Of a stretch of DNA of 64,000 nt, positions 28,178-35,508 are shown piece by piece. Within the stretch, counting starts at the first letter, position 1, and each line of letters starts with the position of its first letter. The notes beneath the pieces were generated by a model that saw only the letters and a list, made by a program, of their open reading frames with translations, had not been told where the DNA came from and made no database searches. A program made the position numbers and the translations under genes. This stretch comes from Flavobacterium sp. PMTSA4 (GTDB lineage: Bacteria > Bacteroidota > Bacteroidia > Flavobacteriales > Flavobacteriaceae). The stretch lies in assembly GCF_032098525.1 (NCBI RefSeq), contig NZ_CP134890.1:1860001-1924000 (forward strand). Reading direction: 5' to 3'.

Positions 28178-28549
28178 TTAAAAAGGTAAATCGTCGTGTT
28201 CTTCTTCGTTAAAATTGGTAGCTGGTTCAAAAGCTTCTGCTGCTGGCATCGGAGGCATTTGAGCTGGTGCTTCTGCTTGTAATTTTTCAATTCTCCAACC
28301 TTGAATATCGTTGAAATACTTAGTTTCACCTTGTGGATTAACCCATTCTCTACCTCTAAGATTAATAGAAACTTTTACTGCATCGCCAACATTGTAATTG
28401 TTCAATAAATCGCATTTGTCTTGTACGAAATTAATGCTGATGTATTGCGGATATTGTTCTTCGGTAGTAACTACCAATTCTCTTTTTCTAAATGTAGCAC
28501 TAACTTGTTGCTCTGCATTGATTACTCTGATTTTTCCTGTAACTTCCAT
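28178..28549 (-). CDS. DUF3127 protein, OB-fold-like, with SSB-type C-terminal tip
   Basis: This 123-residue protein matches the Bacteroidetes family DUF3127. The start is the ATG at 28,549, three bases after the flavin reductase stop; the ten extra residues of the longer frame would overlap that gene. The first 85 residues form alternating strands consistent with an OB-like fold (GKIRVINAEQQVSATFRKRELVV, in pieces, and KVSINLRGREW). A Pro/Ala/Glu-rich linker then leads to an acidic end, EEEHDDLPF, closely resembling the SSB interaction tip. I infer a nucleic-acid-associated role. It forms an operon with the flavin reductase gene. Confidence 0.8.
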   Translation of the reverse strand: MEVTGKIRVINAEQQVSATFRKRELVVTTEEQYPQYISINFVQDKCDLLNNYNVGDAVKVSINLRGREWVNPQGETKYFNDIQGWRIEKLQAEAPAQMPPMPAAEAFEPATNFNEEEHDDLPF

Positions 28550-28551
28550 AA

Positions 28552-29427
28552 TTATAATTTTGCTAAAAGTACTTTCCATGCAGAAAGCGCTTCATTTTGG
28601 TTTAAATATTCTTTTGCTTTTAAATGAACTTTCTCAACATCATCCGAGCTCAAAACAGCTTTAACGGCAATGTTATTTTGTACAAATATAGTAATTTCTT
28701 CTTCGCTAGGCAACGCTTCAATATTTCCTAATTTACCTAAATCATTTCCATCAAAAACCTTGCTTTCTCTAATAAATTCTGGAATTGCATCTACTCCTAT
28801 CCCGAGTGTTGATAATGGTTTTTCGACTTCAAATAAGCCTTGATTAGAACGCGAATACCAATTGCCGCCAAGACGCGAAACCAAGTCAATTTTGTTTTGG
28901 TCAATCATGCCTTTATCGTTCAAAATGTTTTCATGAATGTGAATCTTTACCACTTCGCAAATAATCAAATTGCCTGCTCCGCCTTTATCGCCAAGCGCAA
29001 TGATTTCATTCACTTTACATTCCATTTGCACCGGACTTTCGGCAACACGATAAGGTTTTATAATATCCGAAGGCATCATGGTTAATCCTGATTTGATGAA
29101 TTCATTCACTCCATCGGGATATTCGGTGCTCGAAAGCGACATTTGTTGCACTATATCATAATTCACTACGTTAATCACCACTTGTTTGGTAGCATGACAG
29201 TTTTCTAAAGTATGTTTCGTGGTGTTATCTCTAACCCGACGTGCTGGCGAAAAGACCAAAATTGGCGGATTAGAACTAAACACGTTGAAAAAACTAAACG
29301 GCGATAAATTAGGTCTTCCTTTTTCGTCGATAGTACTTGCAAAAGCTATAGGACGCGGCGCAACGGCGCTTTGAAGATAACCTTGCAGCTGCGCAGGCGA
29401 AAGAGTATGTGGCTCAAAACTTAACAT
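28552..29427 (-). CDS. Flavin reductase family protein (FMN-binding)
   Basis: This is a 291-residue protein with a split-barrel FMN-binding domain: VAPRPIAFASTIDEKGRPNLSPFSFFN, in pieces, is the typical flavin reductase-like opening. A C-terminal helical tail of about 80 residues follows. I chose the ATG at 29,427 because the 26 earlier residues (from 29,505) do not fit the family. A TAnnTTTG element on the minus strand (CAAAAATA at 29,444-29,451) lies just upstream. The reaction partner is unknown. The gene is followed by the DUF3127 gene. Confidence 0.88.
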   Translation of the reverse strand: MLSFEPHTLSPAQLQGYLQSAVAPRPIAFASTIDEKGRPNLSPFSFFNVFSSNPPILVFSPARRVRDNTTKHTLENCHATKQVVINVVNYDIVQQMSLSSTEYPDGVNEFIKSGLTMMPSDIIKPYRVAESPVQMECKVNEIIALGDKGGAGNLIICEVVKIHIHENILNDKGMIDQNKIDLVSRLGGNWYSRSNQGLFEVEKPLSTLGIGVDAIPEFIRESKVFDGNDLGKLGNIEALPSEEEITIFVQNNIAVKAVLSSDDVEKVHLKAKEYLNQNEALSAWKVLLAKL

Positions 29428-29529
29428 AGAAATGTATTTTGAACAAAAATAACTATTTAAAATAGAATTTGAAGTTAAGATTTTAAGCTTCATTGGTAAA
29501 AGCATAAAATTCTCCTTCTGAAGAGTAAG

Positions 29530-29750
29530 ATTTCAACATTTTCAAGGCTTTGTAGCCTTCAAAAGGTCTTCCGTGTCCTTCAAAGATGCTTCCGTTGCTT
29601 CAAAAAGGCTTCCGTGTCTTTCAAAAAGGCTTCCGTGGTTGATAAATTGTTTTCCGTTGCTTTCTTTTTGTCTTTTCATGTCTTCTTTTTCTTTTCCCAA
29701 GGATGAAAATGAGTTTCCGTTGGGTTCAATAATGCTTTCAGAGCTTTTTT
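29530..29750. repeat. Array A: about ten tandem units of 21 bases
   Basis: TTCCGT or a close variant recurs at 29,569, 29,590, 29,610, 29,631, 29,652, 29,694 and 29,715, almost always 21 bases apart, with degenerate units at about 29,549, 29,673 and 29,736. The unit reads roughly TTCCGTGTCTTTCAAAAAGG plus one base. The array fills the 419-base gap between the divergent flavin reductase and histidine kinase genes; nothing else is seen there apart from promoters. Because 21 is a multiple of three, an open frame of 73 codons (29,542-29,763, minus) runs through it, which I do not regard as a gene. Confidence 0.85.
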
Positions 29751-29846
29751 GATTAATTGCCATTTATCAAAACTGATTTCATCATCTGATTAGCGATTTT
29801 TATGGGATAATCATTTTTTTAGTACATTTAAACCAAATTATTCAGA

Positions 29847-30995
29847 ATGCAATTTTCAGAAAGAAGAAACAGTACCCGCTGGATTATCATCATCACCTCG
29901 TTTGTGATTGTCAGCCTGATTTTATGGAACACCTATTCTTTCTTTCAAATCTTCAAAAACGAAGAACGCATCAAAATGGAACTTTGGGCAGAAAGTATGA
30001 AAACCTTAATTAATGCCGACCCAGAAAAAGATGATGTTGAATTGCCAAGGCAAATTATGAGCAATAACACTACCATACCAATTATTTTGGTTGAAAATGG
30101 TGTGATTATAAATCATAACAACATTGATGAAGAAATTATTAGTAGTAAAGTAAAATTGGATGCTTTTTTAGATAAATTAAAGAAGGAAAACGAGCCTGTA
30201 AAGTTTGAATACGATCCTGGGAAATTTCAATATGTATATTACGGAAACTCTTCTTTATTAAATAAATTAAAATATTATCCTGTTGCGCTTTTATTGATAA
30301 TTTTCTTGTTTGGCGCAGTAGTTTACAACTTTTACCGCAGTACAAAAATGGCAACCCAAAACAAACTTTGGGCAGGAATGGCCAAAGAAACCGCACACCA
30401 AATTGGTACTCCGCTTTCATCATTAATTGGTTGGCTCGAAATCATGAAAGCCGATAATGTTGATGAAACTATTGTGGCAGAAATTGAAAAAGACATCAAC
30501 CGATTGCAAACTATTACCGATAGATTTTCGAAAATTGGCTCTGAACCTGTGTTAGAAATCAAAGACATTGTTGCTGAAACCCGCGATTCCTTTGATTATC
30601 TGCAATCGCGTTTTTCTAATCAGATTGAGTTTTCTTTTAAAGCACCCAAAAAACCCATTCTCGTGTCTTTCAATCCTGCTTTGCACAGCTGGACGATAGA
30701 AAACTTGGTAAAAAATGCCATTGACGCCATGAAAGGAAGAGGAAAATTGGCTTTAACCATCAAAGAAGAAGGCGCATTTGTAAAAATAAAAGTCACCGAC
30801 ACCGGAAAAGGAATACCCAAAAAAGAATTCCGCAAGGTTTTTGAACCAGGATTCACCACCAAAAAACGTGGTTGGGGTTTAGGATTATCTTTAACCAAAC
30901 GCATTGTTGAAGATTATCACAAAGGCAAAATTAAAGTCTCCGAATCGGAAGTTGGAAAAGGAACTTCGATGCAAGTTTCTTTTAAAAAGGCATAA
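29847..30995 (+). CDS. Sensor histidine kinase, orphan
   Basis: This 382-residue kinase has helix 1 (about residues 12-34), a sensor loop of about 105 residues and helix 2 (about 144-163). No HAMP domain is evident. The H-box AKETAHQIGTPLSSLIGW places the phosphorylated histidine at 184. The ATP-binding domain has the N-box (ENLVKNAIDAM), G1 (VTDTGKGIP), F-box (FEPGFTT) and G2 (GWGLGLSLTKRI). No response regulator is adjacent, so its partner is elsewhere. The signal sensed is unknown. A terminator shared with the HIT gene follows. Confidence 0.93.
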   Translation: MQFSERRNSTRWIIIITSFVIVSLILWNTYSFFQIFKNEERIKMELWAESMKTLINADPEKDDVELPRQIMSNNTTIPIILVENGVIINHNNIDEEIISSKVKLDAFLDKLKKENEPVKFEYDPGKFQYVYYGNSSLLNKLKYYPVALLLIIFLFGAVVYNFYRSTKMATQNKLWAGMAKETAHQIGTPLSSLIGWLEIMKADNVDETIVAEIEKDINRLQTITDRFSKIGSEPVLEIKDIVAETRDSFDYLQSRFSNQIEFSFKAPKKPILVSFNPALHSWTIENLVKNAIDAMKGRGKLALTIKEEGAFVKIKVTDTGKGIPKKEFRKVFEPGFTTKKRGWGLGLSLTKRIVEDYHKGKIKVSESEVGKGTSMQVSFKKA

Positions 30996-30996
30996 A

Positions 30997-31022
30997 AAAA
31001 TCCTGATTGCTCAGGATTTTTG
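30997..31022 (+). terminator. Terminator between the kinase and HIT genes
   Basis: A 10-bp stem (30,997-31,006 with 31,011-31,020), a four-base loop TTGC and a T run. It serves the kinase gene and, being symmetrical, also the convergent HIT gene. Confidence 0.88.
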
Positions 31023-31025
31023 TTT

Positions 31026-31415
31026 TTATAAATTAGAATTGATTGCTTTGGCTAAGCTTTCAAACTCTTCTTTTTCTAAACTTACTTTTCGTTGAAAGCG
31101 CATATCATCCATTTCTTGTAATGGAATTAGATGCACGTGCACATGCGGAACTTCAAGACCAACAACGGCAACACCTATTCGCTTGCAATCGACTGATTTC
31201 TCTAAAGCTTTGGCAACTTTTCTGGAAAATTTCATCAACCCTAGATAATGTTCTTCGTTCATGTCGAAAATCTTATTGATTTCCTCTTTCGGAATACAAA
31301 GCGTGTGACCTTTCGCATTAGGGTTTACATCAAGAAACGCCAAATACTTGTCATCTTCAGCTACTTTGTAACAAGGAATTTCTCCATTAACTATTTTGGT
31401 GAATATGCTTGCCAT
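31026..31415 (-). CDS. HIT-family nucleotide-binding protein
   Basis: This 129-residue protein belongs to the histidine-triad family, hydrolases of nucleotide phosphoramidates such as AMP-lysine. The N-terminal IFTKIVNGEIPCYKV and the catalytic triad HVHVHLIP near residue 100 are typical of the Hint branch. Length is normal. It follows greA by two bases and is probably cotranscribed with it. Confidence 0.95.
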   Translation of the reverse strand: MASIFTKIVNGEIPCYKVAEDDKYLAFLDVNPNAKGHTLCIPKEEINKIFDMNEEHYLGLMKFSRKVAKALEKSVDCKRIGVAVVGLEVPHVHVHLIPLQEMDDMRFQRKVSLEKEEFESLAKAINSNL

Positions 31416-31417
31416 AA

Positions 31418-31894
31418 TTAATCTCTAGTAATTTCTAAAACTTCAAAGTTTAGTTTTCCGTTTGGTACCGTAATCTCTGCAATTTCACCCACCGATTTTC
31501 CTAACAATCCTTTCCCGATTGGAGAAGTAACCGAAATTTTTCCTGCTTTTAAATCGGCTTCACTTTCGGCAACCAACGTATATTTCATTTCCATGCCGTT
31601 CGTTTGGTTTTTAATCTTAACGGTAGATAAAACCAATGCTTTAGAAGTATCTAACGTTGACTCGTCAATAATTCGTGCGTTAGCATATAATTCTTCCATT
31701 TTAGATATTCTCATTTCCAAAAGACCTTGTGCTTCTTTGGCTGCATCATATTCTGCGTTTTCAGACAAATCTCCTTTATCTCTAGCTTCGGCAATGGCTT
31801 GCGATGCTTTTGGTCTTTCTATACTTTTAAGTTGTTCTAATTCTTCTTTTAATTTTTTTAATCCTTCTGCGGTATAATACGATATTGTACTCAT
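31418..31894 (-). CDS. greA: Transcription elongation factor GreA
   Basis: This 158-residue protein has the N-terminal coiled-coil (YYTAEGLKKLKEELEQLKS and AEARDKGDLSENAEYDAAKE, with the acidic tip residues D and E that rescue backtracked RNA polymerase) and the C-terminal FKBP-like domain (SPIGKGLLGKSVGEIAEI). It is the first gene of an operon with the HIT gene. A promoter-like TATCTTTG and a terminator-like hairpin lie in front of it, described separately. Confidence 0.97.
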   Translation of the reverse strand: MSTISYYTAEGLKKLKEELEQLKSIERPKASQAIAEARDKGDLSENAEYDAAKEAQGLLEMRISKMEELYANARIIDESTLDTSKALVLSTVKIKNQTNGMEMKYTLVAESEADLKAGKISVTSPIGKGLLGKSVGEIAEITVPNGKLNFEVLEITRD

Positions 31895-31916
31895 AATTTC
31901 ACTCTTTTATATAAAT

Positions 31917-31942
31917 AGAAAAAATCCCATCGCAACGGGATT
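31917..31942 (-). terminator. Terminator-like hairpin in the greA leader
   Basis: On the minus strand AATCCC (31,942-31,937) pairs with GGGATT (31,928-31,923) around an 8-base loop and runs into six T. It lies 28 bases before the greA ATG and only a few bases after the predicted transcription start, so it is in the leader rather than behind a gene. It could attenuate greA. Confidence 0.6.
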
Positions 31943-31950
31943 CCTTTTTT

Positions 31951-31958
31951 CAAAGATA
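31951..31958 (-). promoter_or_regulatory. -7 element of greA
   Basis: On the minus strand these bases read TATCTTTG, matching TAnnTTTG. The -33 region is weak (TTTA). The predicted start near 31,946 places the greA hairpin at the very 5' end of the message. Confidence 0.5.
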
Positions 31959-32056
31959 CTATTTTTTATTTATTTTAAATTTCTTTTACTAAATAGCGTT
32001 TGCCAAAGTTAAATAAATTATTTTTGTTTGAACAACATTTAGAATTAAAAAACACT

Positions 32057-32473
32057 ATGAAAAAGATAATTGCTTTGGTATTTCTAATCGTAACATTTTA
32101 TGGATGTGATTCAGGAAGTGTTAATTACAGAAATCCTTATTTGCCAAATTATCCTGTTGATTTGCCTATAAATTTAAACCTTCCTCAATATACGAACTTG
32201 CAATTTGCAGGAAATTATATTGTAGATTTTTCTCAAGGCGTTCGAGGCATTGTAGTCTTCAACACCGGAACGGGTTTTACCGCTTTTGATGTTGCTTGTC
32301 CAAATCAGGATTTGAGTTCTTGTTCTACGATGACGATTTCGGTTCCTAATGCCGTTTGTTCTTGTGACGATGCCCAATACAGTTTGTTTACTGGCATTGC
32401 TCCTGGGAAAGACTATCCTATGAAACCCTATCGCGTTCAAATAAATGGTAACAACCTTTATATAACCAATTAA
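32057..32473 (+). CDS. Small lipoprotein with a Rieske-like but ligand-poor domain
   Basis: This 138-residue protein starts with a lipoprotein signal (MKKIIALVFLIVTFYGC, lipidated Cys17). I chose the ATG at 32,057; the earlier one at 32,000 would bury the signal. The second half looks like a Rieske domain: ACPNQDLSSC, then CSCDDAQYSLFTG and YPMKPYRV. Rieske proteins use CxH and CxxH to hold a 2Fe-2S cluster. Here the histidine positions appear to be Asn and Asp, so a normal cluster is unlikely. Role unknown. It is a single gene with its own terminator. Confidence 0.75.
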   Translation: MKKIIALVFLIVTFYGCDSGSVNYRNPYLPNYPVDLPINLNLPQYTNLQFAGNYIVDFSQGVRGIVVFNTGTGFTAFDVACPNQDLSSCSTMTISVPNAVCSCDDAQYSLFTGIAPGKDYPMKPYRVQINGNNLYITN

Positions 32474-32505
32474 AAAAGTCTCCACCGTAGCGGAGACTTT
32501 TTTTT
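32472..32505 (+). terminator. Terminator between the lipoprotein and the TonB receptor genes
   Basis: A 12-bp stem (32,472-32,483 with 32,492-32,503) including GTCTCC/GGAGAC, with A and T runs on either side. It can act on both convergent genes; its right end overlaps the receptor's stop codon. Confidence 0.88.
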
Positions 32506-34693
32506 AAAATTTTATTGTAGCGCCAACCAGGAAATTAGTTCCCGCTTGTGGATAATATCCTGTTCCTTCTATGGTAGTTATACTTCCCGGATTACTGAAG
32601 TCATCGTCATAAGTGTAGAAATAACCATTAGACTCGTATTCCAAGTTAAACAGATTGTTTACCAAAGCCGAAAACGTAATCGACTTCAACGTCCTATTGA
32701 TTTTCCATTCATACGAAGCATTCAAATCGTTCACAAAATAGGCATCAAGCACTGAGTTTTCGGAGTCGATGTTACCCATAAATTGTTTGCCAACATATTT
32801 AGAAAGCAACGAGATTTGGAAGTTTTTTACAGGCAAAAAAGTAAGTTGGTTGCCAATCACAACATCGGGAGAATAAGCAATGTTAGTGTTTCCTAAGTTC
32901 TGCAACACGCCATCGCGCTGAAAGAAGAAATCTCGGTTTTTATTCTGACTTAAGGTAACGTTTGGACTCCAAATGAATTTATCCGTAACTGCAACAACCG
33001 ATTCTATTTCCAACCCAATTCGATAACTTTTTCCGCTATTGGTGAAAACAGGCGAACCTACATCGTTCAAAGCTCCGGTTAACACCAATTGGTCGTGGTA
33101 ATTCATGTAGAAAGCATTGGCAGAAAGGCGTACTTTCTTGGAGTTGTATTTCCAACCTAATTCATAATCCAACAAGCGTTCTGGTTTTGTTGCACCCGCT
33201 TCATAATCATCGCGGCGTGGTTCTTTGTTGGCAATACCAAAATAGCCATAGAACGCATTTTTATCATTCAATTGATAATTTAAACCAACCTTTGGATTAA
33301 AAAATTGGAAAGTATCATTAACATCATCAAAGCGATAACTATCTGCCTGATAAGTAACCCATCTGTATTGCATATCGGCAAAAAAGTCAATCTTACCAAA
33401 CTGTTGCGAAGCTTTGGCATACACATTTACATCGTCTTTGTTCCCAAAATTGTTGTAATAACGGTTCGTATTCGGAATGTAGTACTGCGTCCAAACTACT
33501 TCGCCAAAATGCTTCCCTAAATACCTGTTGGCAGCTCCGCCAAACAGCACATTGGTTTTTGCGGTTTTATAATTCAATGAAAAAGTAGCGCCAAAAAAAT
33601 CGTTATCCAACCAACGCTTTCTCACCAAATCCGAAACAGCATTCCCTTCAAAGTCGGGCAGATTGTAGTCCGCCAACGTTTCATCTTCTCGGTATTGTTC
33701 AAAATATCCTTTGCCTAGAGTGTAATGCAACGCCGCATTGGACACCCATTTCTCCGACCATTTCTCTGACCAATGCAACTGAAAATGGTTTTGCACATAA
33801 TTATCGGTTTCGTTGTCATAGAATTTCATGTTGCCGTTTTCGTCAAAATACATTCCAGCCGGATTGAACGTTCGGTCGTTCTTCAATTTCTCTTCGTCTT
33901 CAATGCCATACCATGCCTGATAGGTTTTTTCTTTTCCGCCAAAGGCGATGAATTTTATTAGCGAAGAATCCGTTACATAATTGGCGTTGAAAAAATAACC
34001 AAACATCTTAGACGAAGCTCTGTCAATAAACCCATCGGAAGCAATGTTTGACAATCTAGCATTCATTTCAAAGTTGTTATGCAATCCGGTGCCAAAAGCC
34101 AAAGTGTGTTTTCGTGTACCAAAACTTCCTCCAGAATTGGCAATTTCGGCATAGGCTTTCTCCTGATAAGACTTCGTCTGCATGTTCAAGCTTGCTCCAA
34201 ATGCACCTGCGCCGTTAGTAGAAGTTCCCACGCCGCGTTGCAACTGCAGGCTTTCTAATGAAGATGCAAAATCGGGCAGATTGACAAAAAAAGTGCCTTG
34301 GCTTTCGCTGTCGTTAAACGGTATGCCGTTCAAGGTAACGTTAATGCGCGAACCGTCCGAACCTCGCACTCTCATGTAGGTATAGCCTACTCCGTTTCCG
34401 GCATCGGTAGTAGTCACCACCGACGGCAGATAATTGAGCAACACCGGAATGTCTTGCCCAAGGTTTCTAGGCGCCAGTTCTTCTTTGGAAACGTTGGTAA
34501 ACGTAATTGGGTTTTTGCCTTTAGCGCGCACCGAGGCAACGGTTACTTCCTCCAACTGATTGACTTTGGTGGTGTCTTGCACTGTTTGTTGAGAGAAAGA
34601 AGCAAGAGACAAGAAGCTAGAAGCAAGAATAAACAGAAACGTCTTTTTTCTACGCTCTTTTTTCTTTTTTCTGATTGTGAATAAAATTTCCAT
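32504..34693 (-). CDS. TonB-dependent receptor, probably for thiamine
   Basis: This 729-residue outer-membrane receptor has a signal peptide (basic start, then TFLFILASSFLSLASFSQQ). A TonB-box-like segment follows (EEVTVASVRAK), then a plug domain (IPVLLNYLPSVVTT, YMRVRGSDGSRINVTLNGIPFND) and a 22-strand-type barrel ending in LVGATIKF with C-terminal Phe. I chose the ATG at 34,693 so that the signal peptide is terminal. A TPP riboswitch precedes it, which points to thiamine or its phosphates as substrate, as for known OMthi receptors of Bacteroides. A PnuC-type transporter gene lies about 3 kb upstream on the same strand. Confidence 0.9.
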   Translation of the reverse strand: MEILFTIRKKKKERRKKTFLFILASSFLSLASFSQQTVQDTTKVNQLEEVTVASVRAKGKNPITFTNVSKEELAPRNLGQDIPVLLNYLPSVVTTTDAGNGVGYTYMRVRGSDGSRINVTLNGIPFNDSESQGTFFVNLPDFASSLESLQLQRGVGTSTNGAGAFGASLNMQTKSYQEKAYAEIANSGGSFGTRKHTLAFGTGLHNNFEMNARLSNIASDGFIDRASSKMFGYFFNANYVTDSSLIKFIAFGGKEKTYQAWYGIEDEEKLKNDRTFNPAGMYFDENGNMKFYDNETDNYVQNHFQLHWSEKWSEKWVSNAALHYTLGKGYFEQYREDETLADYNLPDFEGNAVSDLVRKRWLDNDFFGATFSLNYKTAKTNVLFGGAANRYLGKHFGEVVWTQYYIPNTNRYYNNFGNKDDVNVYAKASQQFGKIDFFADMQYRWVTYQADSYRFDDVNDTFQFFNPKVGLNYQLNDKNAFYGYFGIANKEPRRDDYEAGATKPERLLDYELGWKYNSKKVRLSANAFYMNYHDQLVLTGALNDVGSPVFTNSGKSYRIGLEIESVVAVTDKFIWSPNVTLSQNKNRDFFFQRDGVLQNLGNTNIAYSPDVVIGNQLTFLPVKNFQISLLSKYVGKQFMGNIDSENSVLDAYFVNDLNASYEWKINRTLKSITFSALVNNLFNLEYESNGYFYTYDDDFSNPGSITTIEGTGYYPQAGTNFLVGATIKF

Positions 34694-34759
34694 TCGTAAA
34701 ATTGTTACGAATAAAAAGAGGTAATTATTCTTGGTTAAAAATAAAATGTTTGTTTTCCT

Positions 34760-34793
34760 GTGACAAAGTTCAGCGTGCACTCTGTTTTGTCAC
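34760..34793 (-). promoter_or_regulatory. Expression-platform hairpin after the TPP aptamer
   Basis: GTGACAAA (read on the minus strand, 34,793-34,786) pairs perfectly with TTTGTCAC (34,767-34,760). The same GTGAC can also pair with GTCTC at the 5' end of the aptamer. The two pairings are exclusive, which is what a switch needs. A pure T run does not follow, so the mechanism (termination or translation) is uncertain. Confidence 0.55.
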
Positions 34794-34888
34794 TTTTCCT
34801 TAAACAGCATTACCTGTTCTAAGTTCATTGGGTATAATCTCAGCCAAATTTCTGAACTTGCTTCAGAATCTAGCACCCCTTTTGAGAC
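34788..34888 (-). ncRNA. TPP riboswitch (THI element)
   Basis: Read on the minus strand, the conserved parts appear in order: GGGGTGC (34,879-34,873), then CTGAGATTATACCC, then a GAACTTAGAACAGGTAATGCTG stretch with the core ACAGGTAATGC, and a closing AAGGAAAAGTGAC. These are the pyrimidine- and pyrophosphate-binding loops of the aptamer. A TACATTTG promoter element (34,900-34,893) would start the RNA almost exactly at the aptamer's first pairing stem. It controls the TonB receptor gene. Confidence 0.9.
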
Positions 34889-34892
34889 GCGA

Positions 34893-34900
34893 CAAATGTA
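34893..34900 (-). promoter_or_regulatory. -7 element before the TPP riboswitch
   Basis: On the minus strand these bases read TACATTTG, matching TAnnTTTG. No clear TTTG is found 20 bases further up. The position fits a start at about 34,888. Confidence 0.5.
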
Positions 34901-35117
34901 TAAAAAAGTAGTAAGATTAGAGTAGTTAGAATTAAGATTTTTTTTAGGCGAAAAAATTTTAGCTTGTCATTCATACAATTTGACCATAAAAATGAAACCT
35001 TTCGAAACAAAAAAATAGTTTCGCTTTTTAAAATAAGTACCCTCCGAAATTTTAGTGCCCAAATTTTATCAAAATAACTTCCAATTGGGTAAAATTTGCA
35101 AAAAATGATAACCAAAT

Positions 35118-35343
35118 GCATTCCTCCCAGAACGGAAAGGATATACATTACGTCTAATGCATGGTCTCCCAGAACGGAAAGGATATGATTTACGTCTAAA
35201 GTATGGTCTCACAGGTCTGTGAGGATATGATTTGAGTCTAAAGTATGGTCTCACAGAACGGAAAGGATATGATTTGAGTCTAAAGTATGGTCTCCCAGAA
35301 CGGAAAGGATATGATTTATACGTAAAGCATGACCTTTCCGTGC
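35118..35343. repeat. Array B: tandem units of exactly 42 bases
   Basis: The block GGATAT recurs at 35,139, 35,181, 35,223, 35,265 and 35,307, always 42 bases apart. Full units start with ATGGTCTC at 35,161, 35,203, 35,245 and 35,287; a diverged unit precedes and a partial one follows (35,329). Most carry CAGAACGGAAAGG; the third has CTCACAG-GT-CTGTGAG instead, a perfect hairpin. The last partial unit has CCTTTCCGT, the inverse of ACGGAAAGG. It lies between arfB and the TPP-riboswitch promoter. The surrounding 34,901-35,117 and 35,344-35,508 hold nothing I recognise. Confidence 0.9.
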
Positions 35344-35508
35344 TAAAAAACAGAAAATTTAAAGCAAAATGGAAAGCAAAAAACCTTGTGAAGTGCTGTT
35401 ATTATTGACTTTTTTGCTTTTTGTACCTTTTTTTATGGAGATTTGTCCTATTTGGCATGTTTGTTGAGCGAAAAAATTCCTTTTAAAATATAGAAAGCGT
35501 GTTCGAAT

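Noticed and set aside
29542..29763. A 73-codon open frame on the minus strand
   Set aside because: It coincides with the 21-base repeat array, whose length keeps the frame open. Its residues are repetitive, there is no family match and the start lies at the edge of the array.
34298..34684. A 128-codon open frame on the plus strand inside the TonB receptor gene
   Set aside because: Antisense to a well-supported gene with family motifs throughout; explained by base composition.
34870..35148. A 92-codon open frame on the minus strand
   Set aside because: It runs across the TPP-riboswitch promoter and aptamer start, and its residues look random.
35069..35254. A 61-codon open frame on the minus strand in array B
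   Set aside because: Produced by 42-base repeats; residues such as RPYFRLKSYPHR and RPYFRRKSYPFR are translated repeats, with no support as a protein.
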